Source: Trichomonas vaginalis G3
Lineage: Eukaryota; Parabasalia; Trichomonadida; Trichomonadidae
Assembly: GCF_026262505.1 (NCBI RefSeq)
Contig: NC_067203.1
Coordinates: forward strand, 10,354,001-10,418,000
DNA length: 64,000 bases
Direction: 5' to 3'
The notes under the pieces are model-generated. The model saw only the letters and a list, made by a program, of their open reading frames with translations, made no database searches and was not told the DNA's origin. Both the position numbers and the translations under genes were made by a program. This document shows positions 1 to 11,079 of the stretch, one piece after another (position 1 is the first letter of the stretch; each line of letters starts with the position of its first letter).

Positions 1-1458
1 TCCAGCCGAGAAGGTATTTATACACTTCATCGTTATTATCACAAATGGCTTCTTTAATGAAATTCATAAACATCTCAATTTTTGAGTAATCAGGCTTTTC
101 GAGAATGTTGTATTTATAACCCTGAAACGTTGAGAAAACATCTGGAGAATCAGATTTAAAGCAACACCCTTAACGGTTAATGAAGACAATTGATTTAGTA
201 GTACGTCCATGCTGTTATGGTTTTACCTTCTTCTTTAAATAATTTAATCATTTTAAGTGACTCTTTCATGTTTGATTGAAGAACGAATGATATTTGATTC
301 ATTTTGTCGTGTATGTTGTAATCTTTCTGAATGAAGTATTTGTTTCCACAATCTACAAAACGGATTACACGTGATAAATCCTCAATTACTTCAGAACTGT
401 TTTTATACTGATGATTTTCAGCCTTGCGTCTAATATCTGTTATCAAAAAACGAGTCATCAAGTTTTATATCAAATGTTATTTTTGGCTTACGTAATAAAG
501 GTAAAACATATTCATCATAATATTCCTTTTGATAAAGTTTTAGAATCTTCACTAAAACAAATGGAGAATTCATTAAATGTGCATATCTACTACGTGCTTT
601 TTCAAAATTACTTTTAGCATTTTCAGTTAAATTGCAGAAGTTATAAACGTTATCGTATGCTTCATTAATTAAATGATTAGGTAACGAATTAATAGCTTGA
701 AACAGTGTGAATAATGTAACTTCTTTTTCTAAATTCATGTTTCCACCGTCATTATGTACTTCAAAATCACTAATACCATCGACTATGCTCTGGGCAAGTT
801 TATCGTCAATGTTTACATCTTTGTTTTCATTCATAATAGTCTTTATTTCTTCATTCTTCTGTTCAACTCTTACCTTAATATTCAAATCATTTAATATATC
901 ATTCACTGTTCTGGTTATGGTCGAGTCATAACTTCCACGAATGAATGAGTATGTATTGATTGGTTCTGTTGCATTCTTGCGAACTCTTGAATCAGCCATA
1001 ACTACTAAAGAACGCTTTGAATCATCCATAGAAGTCATTATATCAATATCATAATCATTGCAGGAATAACATTTAATCATTCTGTTCGAAACTGCATAGA
1101 AGAAATTAGTGTTGCAATAAATGTGAAGACTTCCTGAAGCAGTTTTAACGATAACATCTTTATCCGAAAGTTTTGATAAAATATCTTTTCTAACTGTTTC
1201 TTTAAGTTCATCATTGTACGATTTATTGATATCAACATCTATAATCGTTAAATTTGAAATTTTATTTACTAATAAAGCCATACCAGTTTTCCTTCCTCTT
1301 CCTCCATCGTGTTTGAGGTAGTTATGTAAATCAATCTTGTTTTCACCAATTCTTTCGTTGAGGGTTTTAGTTTCTGCCACAACTAATTCCTCAGCTAATG
1401 AATCAATAACTTTTTCATCAGAAACGATATAGTTGCTGTTGTTGTTTGTTGCTGTCAT
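1..1458 (-). pseudogene. Primase-helicase of Polinton A1 (N-terminal primase part; broken, runs off edge)
   Basis: The N-terminal part resembles an archaeo-eukaryotic primase (prim-pol) domain. An acidic motif IIDVDIN and a downstream SGSLHIYC block fit the hhDhD and sGGxHhY signatures of that fold. The region continues toward the window edge with the linker that precedes an SF3 helicase in the homologous gene of A2 (29562..31871), so the helicase should lie to the left of base 1. Role by family knowledge: primer synthesis and unwinding during element replication. The gene is broken about once or twice in the visible part. It is transcribed in the same direction as the polymerase and integrase of this copy, whereas in A2 it points the opposite way. 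The start at 1458 follows an AT-rich leader ending ...TATATAAATG, shared with other genes of the family. Confidence 0.75.
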
Positions 1459-1524
1459 TTATATAGGAATAAAAAAATAAAAATAATTTTAAAACTAACT
1501 TTATTTTTGGATTGCATCATATTT

Positions 1525-1842
1525 CCAGGACTGTTGTCAAAATGTCATGTTGTCTCACTTTTTTAAAGAAGTTAATTAACCTGGTGACACATGGTGACAT
1601 AGTGACACCCTCAGTTCTTCAAAAATAATTAATTATTGAATAACCTGAAACCATAAACGTAAACATTATTTTTGGGTCATTTACACTCATTACGATGAAG
1701 TCATGACAAAGCATTACCGGGACTGTTGTCAAAATGTCATGTTGTCTCATTTTTTCAGAGAAGTTAAATAACCGAGTGACATGGTGACATAGTGACACCT
1801 TCAGTTCTTCAAAAATAATTAATTATTGAATAACCCGAAACC
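1525..1842. repeat. Two direct copies of a ~128-bp GTGACA-rich repeat (Polinton A)
   Basis: Copies at about 1525..1652 and 1717..1842 sit between the primase start and the small ORF at 1899. Each begins near GACTGTTGTCAAAATGTC, contains three GTGACA-type motifs about 9 to 10 bases apart and ends near GAATAACCTGAAACC. The same unit lies on both sides of the primase-helicase gene in A2, in inverted orientation relative to one another. It may be an iteron-like replication site, a recombination site or both; this is inference. Confidence 0.75.
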
Positions 1843-1898
1843 ATTAACGATAAAATATATTTTTGGTCGTTTATGACAAATTTTTATTTTTATCATAA

Positions 1899-2063
1899 AT
1901 GGATATCCCACAAGCTCAAAATTTACCACGAATCATAACAAGGGAGGAAACGATAAAAATGATGCGAGAACTTGCTAAAAATAACAAACCACTAAAACTG
2001 AGAAAATGCGGTTATGCAGTAATGATGGAAAGAAGAACCCAGAAGGGTTCGGGAAACCATTGA
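1899..2063 (+). CDS. Small basic 54-aa protein of Polinton A1
   Basis: The ATG is at 1899 and the stop at 2061..2063, encoding 54 residues rich in Arg and Lys. It starts MDIPQAQNLPRIITREE and ends in a basic segment. A homologous ORF occurs at the matching place in A2 (29088..29231, minus strand), which supports real coding. It is transcribed opposite to the flanking 98-aa ORF. The leader has the family's T-rich sequence ending in ATAAATG. Function unknown; size and charge would suit a nucleic-acid-binding accessory protein, but that is only a guess. Confidence 0.5.
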   Translation: MDIPQAQNLPRIITREETIKMMRELAKNNKPLKLRKCGYAVMMERRTQKGSGNH

Positions 2064-2080
2064 CGGAAGAGGAATAAAAA

Positions 2081-2377
2081 TTAAATTTGGATAGAGTTTA
2101 AAAATTCATCTTTATTAAATTCATCTCTTCCAATCAATTTATTTATTCTATTAAATTCTTTTATTTTTGCTTCACTCAGTTTAAGGATTGAACGGTAAGT
2201 TTCTAATTTTTCGATTATTTCCTTCTTCTCTTTATCGTTTTCAATTACTTTAGTTTTATGGGCATCAACCCCACCGCATTGTGGCTTCTTTTTGTAATAG
2301 CATATTTTTGATTTAATTCTGTTTAGTTTCTTTTTATATTCATCGTCAGGACTCTTGACTGCTTCGTTGTCACTCAT
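2081..2377 (-). CDS. Small Lys-rich 98-aa protein of Polinton A1
   Basis: The ORF of 98 codons starts MSDNEAVKSPDDEYKKKLNR and is followed by a strongly helical Lys/Glu-rich sequence. A slightly shorter homologue (82 aa) lies directly after the integrase in A2 at 28814..29062, so it is conserved in family A. It sits 20 bases downstream of the integrase and has its own AT-rich leader, ending in CGTAAGAAATG on the minus strand. No known domain was recognised. The KICYYKKKPQCGG segment is shared by both copies. Confidence 0.6.
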   Translation of the reverse strand: MSDNEAVKSPDDEYKKKLNRIKSKICYYKKKPQCGGVDAHKTKVIENDKEKKEIIEKLETYRSILKLSEAKIKEFNRINKLIGRDEFNKDEFLNSIQI

Positions 2378-2396
2378 TTCTTACGAAATAAAAAAA

Positions 2397-3931
2397 TTAA
2401 ATAATATTTAAATATAATGGAGTAATAAAATAAATCGGAATTTCTATTAATTTATTGTCAACTTCAACTAATGCATTGCCGTTAATATATCTAACAAATT
2501 CAGCTATTGTGTCAAATCTTCGTCTTCTTTTTGTCATTGATTTATCAGTTTTTCCATAATCGAGATGAATCAAAACTTTATTCCCTTGTTTAAAATTCAT
2601 GAGCCCCGAATTAATTTGTTCACGTTTAACATCATTTAACCTTTCCATTTGCTTTCTAATATATTCCCATTCTTTTGAAATATCATTTTTCATTTCCACT
2701 GGTTTCATGTTTATAGTTCTATGCCATGTATTATTGTAATAATATACTAACTGTTGTATGATGGAGTCATGATTTCCATCCCAGTATATCTGACCGTTAA
2801 CCCCTAACGCATCTCTAAGAGTTCTCATTACCGCATCAACTATTTTATTATGAAACGTATATGGAGAGGATGAAAAGAAAAAATTAATTTGTGGGAAATA
2901 ATGAGTCATAGTTGCCTGAAATCCTTTATCACCATCACCCCTGATATTATCTACTCTTTCATGATCTAGTAAGTATTGTATAGCTCTTCTTGTTTCCTGT
3001 TCTGTTTTCCCTTTCACTGGAATGCAATATAAATATCTAGTGTTAATGTTAATGGCAAATAAATAAGTAACGTTTCCTTTTGAATATTCCAGATGATCGA
3101 TTTCGTATGAATATGGATATGGAGCAAATGAAGGGCGACTAAATTTTTCCTTTAACGGTTGAATTTTCGGGTCAATTGGTTTATTTAATATCTTGAAATC
3201 CTTTTTAAAATCTTTTTGCTTCTTTAATGTTTGAAATGGATATAATAAAGTGAATGATGAAGGATTAACTGAAGGAGGAGGCGGTACTGTCGTTGGAGGT
3301 TTTGTGTTGCAAGTGGTTTAATTTTATCTGCTTTGATTTTGGATGATGAAGTTTTAGTTGTTGATTTTCCTTTCATTAATTCTGGATGTATTCTATTCAT
3401 TTGTTTTAAATATGCTGTATATAAAGGTTTGATATACTTTCCCGCTTCGAGTTTATGTTGAAGGATGAATTCCAAAAGTTGATCTTCATTTAAAAGTCGG
3501 GCTGAATATGGTTTAACTAATGAATCATAAATTAAAGCTTGTGCTTCATTTATGGTCTGAAGGACCTGGGCGTTTTGTTCCTTTTGTTTTTGTTCCTTTG
3601 GCTTTTGCGGCTCAGGATTATATAATTTATATAATTCATCAATATCTTCTTCTGTTAATACTTTATTTTTGAAATCTTTCAACTGTTTAAGTTGTGATTT
3701 AGTTTTTCCCTGTGAATATTCATTATTTTTAATTTTGTCTTTAATTTCAGAAATTATTTTATTATGATATTTCAAAACTTCATTTTTATAATATGGATAA
3801 TAATATTCCATATCATCACCCATTATATTGTTATCATATTTTTGGAGATATGATTTTAATTCATAATAACTAAGAAAATTTTGATTAAATACTAAATCAT
3901 CAATTAATTTTTTTAAATCTACATTATTCAT
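2397..3931 (-). pseudogene. Retroviral-type (c-)integrase of Polinton A1, broken
   Basis: The gene shows the layout expected of a Polinton integrase. A Lys/Gln-rich N-terminal region (from 3931) is followed by the RNase-H-like DDE core, with YEID before and an RGDGDKGF block after. It ends in a basic tail of the type LIHLDYGKTDKSMTKRRRR followed by a small beta domain. In this family the enzyme inserts the element and makes 6-bp target duplications, which fits the CTTAAC duplication around A2. The copy is broken a few times. The homologue in A2 is 27292..28793. Confidence 0.85.
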
Positions 3932-4059
3932 TTATATAAAAATAAAATAAATGTTTTAAGGGTGCCCACCTCTTTGAATCATAGTATCAAAACCATCATT
4001 AACGGTTCCTTTTGTCTCTTCTGTGGTATTTCATTAAAAATAAAATTTTCAAAATTGTA

Positions 4060-7000
4060 TTAAATAAATGGCATACAACATCCATTTTCACAACATACAG
4101 CCTTAGTGTGTGCTCCTGTTAATGCAGTCTTACCGATTGTTAAGCGAGTCATTGACCCGTTTTTAAGTTGTAAATTAATATTCTGACCATCAAATATCAC
4201 TTTATCATTTATTATATCCAAATATTTTTTAGGTGTTAATTGCTTATTTTGTCTTAAACTAACACCCTTCATTTTTTGTGCAATCTTTTTAAAATCACTT
4301 CCATCAATTGAACCGTTGAATGATGTATAACACTTAGGACATAAAGCAACCATGTTATCACCTTGTTTCTCAATTGCTAAACCCAATAATTTTTTCTCAT
4401 GTGCTTTTTCTTCAGCTTTATTCTTTAATTTAGGTTTAAATTTCGCATCAAAACAAAAGAAATCAAAAGGTGCGAATTTGAAAATGTTTTTATCATAAAA
4501 TTGTTTATCGGTAACAATTGCTTGAAATGCTTGAGTGTTAGGAAGACTTGGATCGCCAGCAATAGCCCAATAAGATGAATCAGTATCACCTTCAATGAAA
4601 TGAAAACGATTAACATTCATGCATTTATACATAAAATCATAAATGAAAACCAAATACCAGTATTTTGCGTTATCTAAAGTGAAGAATGCCTCTTGTAAAC
4701 ATGTATCACATCTATAAAATCTATCTTTAAGCATCACTTGATATGTATCCTCACCTATTTCTCTTATGTTTTTAAACTTATTTGACATACATGCAACGCG
4801 TGCCTTCTGTGCATTCATTATTTTAGTCTTTGCGTAATTTCGTGTATTCATTGCATCGTAACCATATGATCCATTAAGTGAAATCTTGCAAAATAAACTT
4901 TTTCCTTTATTTCCTTCTAATTCAGCCTTTTGTCTTTCGTTCATAAATTTGTTCGCAAATTCATTAAAACAAGTATTTTTCGTAAATGTTAAAATTGATT
5001 GAATATCATCGATGATAAAATGAAATCTGTCTATTAGATACCAAAGATAATAAGAAGAAAATGGTTGATATTGGTTGTGTGTTGATGCTAATTGAGTTAA
5101 TTTTCTCTGTTTCTGGTCAACTGGTAGATTGTTTGATTTCATGTAATTATACATAAAACTGCCAATTGTTTTTTCATCTGTGATAATATCTTAAGTTTCT
5201 TATTATTGTAAAAAGTTTATGTAATCATTAATGTATTTTTCATCAATGTGACCCTTTTACTTCAGCCACGAATAAAGTATTTTTCTTCTTAATTATTCCC
5301 AATGCTTTTGCTTTCTTTGTTGCTGTATCACAATGATAACACCATTCAATCTTCCCGGCATATACATTTTATGGTCAGTATTTGAATGAAATCATGAGGA
5401 TTAGATGAAAATGATGAAGGATATAATGAATTAAAATCAACACCAACGAAATGAGTCATAATGTTGGAAGTGTCCTCATTTGATACAGTTTTAGTTCTGG
5501 ACTATATGAAAGTTTATTAATGTGCGTGATTCCTTTAAGATTAACACGATGTTGAACATTTGATAGACCACCAGTAATTCCATTACGGAGAATGTGATAA
5601 GCTTCAACTGAATCTAAAGTCATTGGTAATTATTTTTTAATGCGTAATTTCTTAAATTGATTCTTAAACGTTGAACTCTTCATCTTTATTTGATTTTACG
5701 ACATTGCAATAACAACACATTAACTGACAATTTTCTTTGGTATGTGGTTTTTCATTATCGATTCTATCTAATGTTGGTTTATTTGCATATGTAAACGCTT
5801 TACCACACATTTTGCATTTAGATGAAAGGATTAAATCGTGATAGTATTGAAAATCATCCATTGAAACATTATTTTTAGTATCTCTTTCTGCTTTTTCATC
5901 TTGTTTCTTATATGATTCAATTTTTATATTTCCAATACTTTTTCGTTAATTCAAAACTTGATTCTATCTCTTCCTCAGGATATTTTTCATTAGGATTAAA
6001 GTCTTTATATGCTAAAGCGTAACGAATCATTGAAGCATTCGATGATAAAGAAAGATTATGAAGCATATCAATTTTATAAACAAATGTTTCTTCAATAATT
6101 TTATCAATTGGGTCAATCATAATTTCAACATCTTTATTGCAATAATGAATAAAATATTCTAATCTATTCTTAAAGTTTTTAGCATCATTGAGATATATTT
6201 GATAATCACTATCTGATATAGTTTCTTGGGTTAATGCTGAATAAAATGAATCTTGAGTGAATGGTTCCACTTTATATAATTTCTTCGTAATTTTCCCATG
6301 TGATGAATTGATAAGGGAAAAAGGATTTAACACGTGATTTATTGTTTCCGAAATCTTGAGTGAATTGGTCTAATGTCCCACCCGCTATATAATTTCTGAT
6401 GTCAATAAATCTCAATTCATATGGAACGTTTGTTTTCTTTACAATGATTTGCTTAAATTGTGAAGATGAACCCAGCATTGATTTTATTTTCCATTTAGCA
6501 GTGTTTAAATCACGAAGAATTAAATTTAAATCAAACTTTCCCGAATTAAAACCTATGATATTCACTTTATTGAATTCCTCATCTAGAAGTTCTTTAAATG
6601 CTTCCTTCTGTTTTTCATTTAATGTATGAGACAAAGTCCCGCGTTTGGTCTGTTTGCGACTTCATTAATTCTTCATATTGTTCAATATTTGATTAGCAAC
6701 TAATGAACAGGTTGAAAATAAAAACTCATCCAATCAGAAATAAAGAATCACTCGAAGTTAAGCAAAAATTCCTCGTATATGTTTTATCATTTAATTTAAC
6801 CGTTGATGATACCATGAATGGTTTTTAAGTAAGCGTTCAAAGTTGCACACTCAGAAAGTTGTAATTCTTCTTTAGTCTCTAATGTTTCGAAGTCAAAAGT
6901 AATAATAATATCTTGTCGGTTTAATAATATTCCTGCAAATTATGTGCTAATAGCCATTGATATATTTCTGTTTCAATAATGTGTGGTGCATATGGTTTGC

Positions 7001-7530
7001 TGTGTCTTTTGCAACTGAACGTCTTGAATTAATCTTCCATTATTTTCTTTACATTTTCACAATGCTTTAAAAATCTTCTTTGGTTTTTTCCTTTCTGGGT
7101 CATCACGGATAGAATAAACTTCTTCTTTACAATATGGACAAACTTTATAGCCGGTGAGTGCTTCAACGTCTGTTATTCTGTCAGCGTGAAGTTTTCCACA
7201 TGGACTCTGTGTTAATAAAATATTTACTGTTTCAAATTCTGGATCTATCATTATTGATTCCACTAATGGAAAGTCTACCTTATTTATGTCCACGTCTTCT
7301 GGTTGAGGATCACAATAATAGAAATCAATATTAACATTTAACATTCTCGCTAATCTCTCACTTTCTGATGAAATGTCAAACCCTTCATATGCATCTATTG
7401 CTTCATTTAAATAGCTTCTACGAGTTTTAGGATTAGCACCATCAGGAATGTTATAGAAGCGTTTAAATAACCTTCTACCCTCTGCTCTAATTTGATTATC
7501 ATTCATTTTAGCTGTTCCGTTTTTGTTCAT
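4060..7530 (-). pseudogene. Protein-primed-type DNA polymerase B (pPolB) of Polinton A1 with HNH-like insert, broken
   Basis: Recognisable parts in order from 7530: an N-terminal domain with a Cys-pair motif (KVCPYCKEE), an exonuclease region with GFNSGKFDLN and YCNKDVEI motifs (Exo II and III), an HNH-type block at 5664..5861, then the palm with SLNGSYGYD (motif B) and EGDTDSSYW (motif C, YxDTDS type). This is the replicative polymerase of Polintons, expected to use a terminal protein as primer. The HNH-like block has two CxxC pairs and a TLDRIDN...HTKENCQL core, placed between exonuclease and polymerase domains. The gene is broken several times. The homologue in A2 is 23720..27166 in opposite orientation. 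Confidence 0.9.
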
Positions 7531-7579
7531 TTATGTAAGAATAAAAAATTAAAAAATAAATAAAAATAAAGTTTATTTT

Positions 7580-8685
7580 TTAAAGCCCATAAAATGAATT
7601 AAGAACACATAAATTTTTATCATCTGCGACGTGACGAATACATTTTAATTTACTCAAGAATGCGTACCCTGATACATTAAATCTAATTCCTGTCTTATTT
7701 AATTTCACAACTTTGAAAAGGAATGTATGAATAGCTATAAAATGATGAGAAGATGTTTTATGGGTTGCTTCCATTTTTTCTGAAATAAATGAATAAATAT
7801 AATGCTTATACGTTTTCATATCTTTTATATTCTTAATAACGAATGGTATAGACCTTTCAACTTCGTCTTCCTTCGGTGCTGTTCTTTCATATGAAACATT
7901 ATTGGTATCTTCAATAATGAAACCACAATCACACAAAATTTTATATGTCCAATGGTTTCTTTTGATATTTTATCTAATAAATCAAAAACTTTATCAACAC
8001 CTGTGCATTTATTTAAATAATAATTTGTGTAAATATCATGATCTTCTTTCTTAATCGTATTAGTTGCATATGTCACGTTTTTTAAGAGCTTTTTTGAATT
8101 TCTCAGAATCGAGAGGGGGTGAAAGTAAGATACAAGGGTATTCTTCATTATCAATAAATTGTAACTTATGTTTACGTATAAATTTAGTACCTTCTTCTGA
8201 AAGTGTTTCATCTATTTCACCATCTAATAAATTTTGTGTTGATTCTGAGACATAATTTTTATATCTTTCTTCATGAGATTTCTGAACTTCTGATTCTGAA
8301 GCTGGGATATTCATTAAACCCTCTACTTCATTTTCATTATATTTTTCAACTTCTCTTAATTCCTTAATTTTTTCATCTATTTCATCTCTTATTTTTTCCA
8401 GTCTTTCAATTTCATTGTATTCATCATCTTTAATCCGTTCTTCATAATATTCAGGGAAAACATCAGGTTCTTTAGGTTTTTCTTCTTTTAGATGTGGGAT
8501 ATAAGAAATTTATAACATCATCTTTATTCATTTTTCCATCATAATCAAACTCATTTAAAAACTCCGCGAATTTTTACAATTTCTTAAATAATATTTATCA
8601 ACTTCATAACCCGCCTCTCTAATATATCCTTTATTTCCTCGTTTGTGAATCCTAATTTTTTAACGTCGTTAGTCTTGACGCTCAT
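7580..8685 (-). pseudogene. Unknown Polinton A protein (368-aa type), broken copy
   Basis: Homologous over its length to the whole copy in A2 (22566..23672). It is the gene nearest the terminal repeat and lies just upstream of the polymerase, in the same direction. The protein has an acidic, highly charged N-terminal half likely to form coiled coil, then a globular half with short Cys-containing segments such as KILCDCGF. No known family was recognised. Its constant place next to pPolB makes a replication role (for example terminal protein or its partner) conceivable, but nothing in the sequence proves this. This copy has about two breaks. Confidence 0.6.
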
Positions 8686-9270
8686 TTCATACAAAATAAA
8701 AATAAATTATTCAAAAATGTAAGACATAAATTTTTAAAGTTTATTTTTTTTATTTTTTATTTCATTATGGTAGTGAATCTTTTACTCGTTTATGAGGTCT
8801 TTGATTATGACTCCATTGATTCCATTCAGGATTTAAACAATGTTTAATTAATCGCGGAATATCTGACATCATCTATATATAGCTTCTTTTATAAAAGATA
8901 AAAATAAATATATTTTTAAAATTAATGTTAATTTTTAATGTGTTTAGTATATAATATTTATTACTAATTTATTTAATAATGTCGCGCTTTCTTACGAATT
9001 AAAAAATAAAAATTATTCAAAAATGTAAGACATGAATTTTAAAGTTTATTTTATTCATGAAATAATTATTTCTAATTTCTTTTACTCTCTCGTACATACT
9101 AGATTTTAAAGAATTCAGAAACTTTACCATAATCTCCTAAAATGTTTTCTTATCTTATTGGTTTTCCATTTCATTATATGAAACTGTATAAACTTTATCT
9201 TTATCTTTGCATCTTTCATCACTTCCCAATATATTTATATTTCAATTTTGATTTATTGGTTTCATATTCA

Positions 9271-9435
9271 TTAACGTTTAATAAATTCACAGTCTTCCTT
9301 TTTAAATAAATGTTTTATGTATTCAGGATTAACAATTCTATAATATTGCTTCCCTTTAAATCTTTGAATATAAACAGGAACACCATCCTCTAAAATTCGA
9401 TAATCTATTTTATCTGGTTTTACTTGTTGGGTCAT
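9271..9435 (-). CDS. Small 54-aa ORF near the right end of Polinton A1
   Basis: The ATG (minus strand) is at 9433..9435 and the stop at 9271..9273. The protein has 54 residues, beginning MTQQVKPDKIDYRILEDG and rich in aromatic and basic residues. The leader has the family's TTTTATTC-TTACATAAATG signal, which argues for real expression in the element. There is no counterpart between the terminal repeat and the 368-aa gene in A2, so this is a gain in A1 or a loss in A2. Function unknown. Confidence 0.5.
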   Translation of the reverse strand: MTQQVKPDKIDYRILEDGVPVYIQRFKGKQYYRIVNPEYIKHLFKKEDCEFIKR

Positions 9436-9485
9436 TTATGTAAGAATAAAAAAATAAATTATTTTAAAATTAATATGTTAAAATA

Positions 9486-9563
9486 ATGATACAAAATCGC
9501 TCGATATTGTATGAATTCTTACGTTTACAAAAAAAGTCACAAAACCCATCCTATCCTACTACT
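9486..9563. repeat. Outer end of the terminal inverted repeat of Polinton A1
   Basis: These 78 bp correspond to the outermost part of the A2 terminal repeat (41438..41515) with a few substitutions, sharing the ATCGCTCGATATTGTATG block and the CTACTACT terminus. Further matches to the A2 repeat lie inward near 8770..8880, separated by A1-specific sequence that includes the 54-aa ORF. The repeat in A1 is therefore interrupted or rearranged relative to A2. Confidence 0.8.
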
Positions 9564-10433
9564 TCTTCTAAATTACACTCAGATGACTTTATCGCAATTC
9601 TTGAGCAGTCTTCTAGTACAATAAAAGCAAATAAATTATATGATTGTGTTCGCAATGCAAAGGTTGAAATAAATAGTCTTGAAGAGGTAATTTCAACACT
9701 GAAATCAGTTAGAAAATATATGAAACTGAGGCTATTAGATGGTATAATCAATGTTTTGGAACAAAATTATCCTAGATTTTCTGAAGGTCAAATTAATACG
9801 AGCAATAAAGAAGAGTTTATTGAAAGGAATCAATGTTCTACTGAATATGAAGTCAGAGATTCCACTTCTAATACTCAACGAAACACATCGAGTTCTCCTC
9901 GCTCCATATCATCATCTAGTACTCCAACTAACTCTTATAATCCATCCACTTCTAATACTCAACGAGTCTCACTTGGCAATGATCCATTCGGTGATATGTT
10001 CAATAATATATTTGGTAATGGCTCAATATCATCATCGAACAATCCAGCTAACTCTTATAAACCATCCACTTCTAGTTCTCAACGAAACACATCGAGTTCT
10101 CCTCGCTCCATATCATCATCTAGTACTTCAACTAACTCTTATAATCCATCCACTTCTAATACTCAACGAGTCTCACTTGGCAATGATCCAGCTGGAGGTT
10201 TCAAGTTTTCAGGAGAATGGATCAATATTGTGAAGAATACTGAGAGGTTTGTCAAGAATCCAAAACTCCTTCAAAACTTAGATTGGGATGAAGAGTGGAG
10301 AAAAATATATGAAACAATGAACACAGAAGATTTCCCAGAGAAAGTCGATGTTATGGAATACAATGATGATTACCAAATTCAGACAAAGAAATTCTGCGAT
10401 TCTTATCAAATTTACAACCCATATAAGATATAA
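9486..10433 (+). CDS. Ser-rich host protein, 5' end replaced by Polinton end, 3' end copied from DBR1
   Basis: An open frame of 315 codons. Codons 1 to 26 come from the Polinton A1 terminal repeat, so the host gene's own start is lost and this start is accidental. Residues ~27 to 110 are helical and charged. Residues ~125 to 235 are a Ser/Thr/Asn-rich low-complexity region containing a two-fold repeat (DNA period about 204 bp, copies near 9862 and 10066). From residue ~235 to the end the sequence is identical to the last ~80 residues of the DBR1-like protein encoded at 11080..12099. The gene is thus a mosaic: a Polinton landed in its 5' part and a 387-bp duplication replaced its 3' part. The helical N-terminal region was not recognised. 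Whether it is expressed is unknown; it is best regarded as a damaged, chimeric gene. Confidence 0.6.
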   Translation: MIQNRSILYEFLRLQKKSQNPSYPTTSSKLHSDDFIAILEQSSSTIKANKLYDCVRNAKVEINSLEEVISTLKSVRKYMKLRLLDGIINVLEQNYPRFSEGQINTSNKEEFIERNQCSTEYEVRDSTSNTQRNTSSSPRSISSSSTPTNSYNPSTSNTQRVSLGNDPFGDMFNNIFGNGSISSSNNPANSYKPSTSSSQRNTSSSPRSISSSSTSTNSYNPSTSNTQRVSLGNDPAGGFKFSGEWINIVKNTERFVKNPKLLQNLDWDEEWRKIYETMNTEDFPEKVDVMEYNDDYQIQTKKFCDSYQIYNPYKI

Positions 10434-10572
10434 TTATTTTATTCATGTTATCGTTTGTTATAAATATTTTAATAATATGTAATAATTGGTACATATAATT
10501 GTATATCATATGTTATAACTCATATGTTGCATTATACTATCTATTATTGAATCATCTTTCATCAATTTTAGA
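10186..10572 (+). repeat. 387-bp exact duplication, copy 1 (acceptor)
   Basis: This stretch matches 11852..12238 base for base as far as I can see, and both copies are 387 bp. It covers the last ~80 codons, the stop and about 135 bp of 3' flank of the DBR1-like gene. Because the tail fits DBR1 family C-termini, the copy inside the Ser-rich gene is probably the derived one. Confidence 0.9.
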
Positions 10573-11079
10573 ATATTATTCTACGAAATAATACGAATGC
10601 GCTTGTGGACATGTTCCAATGGACTATATCAGCAGCGTTTGAGAACTCTCACATGCTTACATTGTCAACAATCTTTCCCTTGCTTGAAATCATATTCTTC
10701 GTGTCTGTTTCTCAAAATTTGAGTGAATTGAAAGGTTTACATGAAAAGATTATGTTTTCAAGTTGATAATCATGATTTATTAAAACAATCAAAAAGAATT
10801 ATTTACTTAACATGAACTATATCATATATTTAAGTTCGAAAATTTCAAATAATGCTATTATTTGGCAAAGTAGCCGGCAGATCCCTCAAGATTGAGTTGT
10901 TTTTTTCGTATCGTTTGTTGTCTTATTTTCCACTGACGTTATAACTCATAATTGGTTTTTGGAAAGAAAAAAAAATTTGACTAAGTGTAAAAAAAAGATG
11001 TTTTCACTTAGTCAAAATTTTTTAAAAATTTTATAAAATTTTGAATTCTTAGAATTTTCGCTCATTTCATTTTTTAAAA
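10573..11079. other. Intergenic, no gene recognised; DBR1 promoter at its end
   Basis: An AT-rich stretch of about 507 bp with no convincing coding or repeat content. Its final bases form the leader of the DBR1-like gene: TCATTTCATT at 11062..11071 fits the trichomonad initiator (TCA then Y, T/A), 9 bases before the ATG. Confidence 0.6.
11062..11071 (+). promoter_or_regulatory. Initiator (Inr) of the DBR1-like gene
   Basis: TCATTTCATT lies 9 bases upstream of the ATG at 11080. The trichomonad Inr has the form TCA(+1)Y(T/A)... and usually lies within about 20 bases of the start codon, so this site supports the chosen start. Confidence 0.6.

Larger units (their letters stand above)
1..9563 (-). 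mobile_element. Polinton/Maverick A1 (family A), cut by left window edge
   Basis: This is the terminal half of a Polinton whose right end is in the window. Genes run mainly on the minus strand from the end at 9563: unknown 368-aa-type protein, DNA polymerase B, integrase, small ORFs, then a primase-helicase that runs off the left edge. The last 78 bp (9486..9563) match the terminal inverted repeat of copy A2, ending in ...CTACTACT. The adjacent host bases TCTTCT at 9564..9569 would be one half of a 6-bp target duplication; the other half is outside the window. It is a fossil: several genes are broken, roughly ten or more breaks in the visible part. It differs from A2 in the orientation of the primase-helicase block and in carrying an extra 54-aa ORF near its end. 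It looks older or more decayed than A2. Confidence 0.9.
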
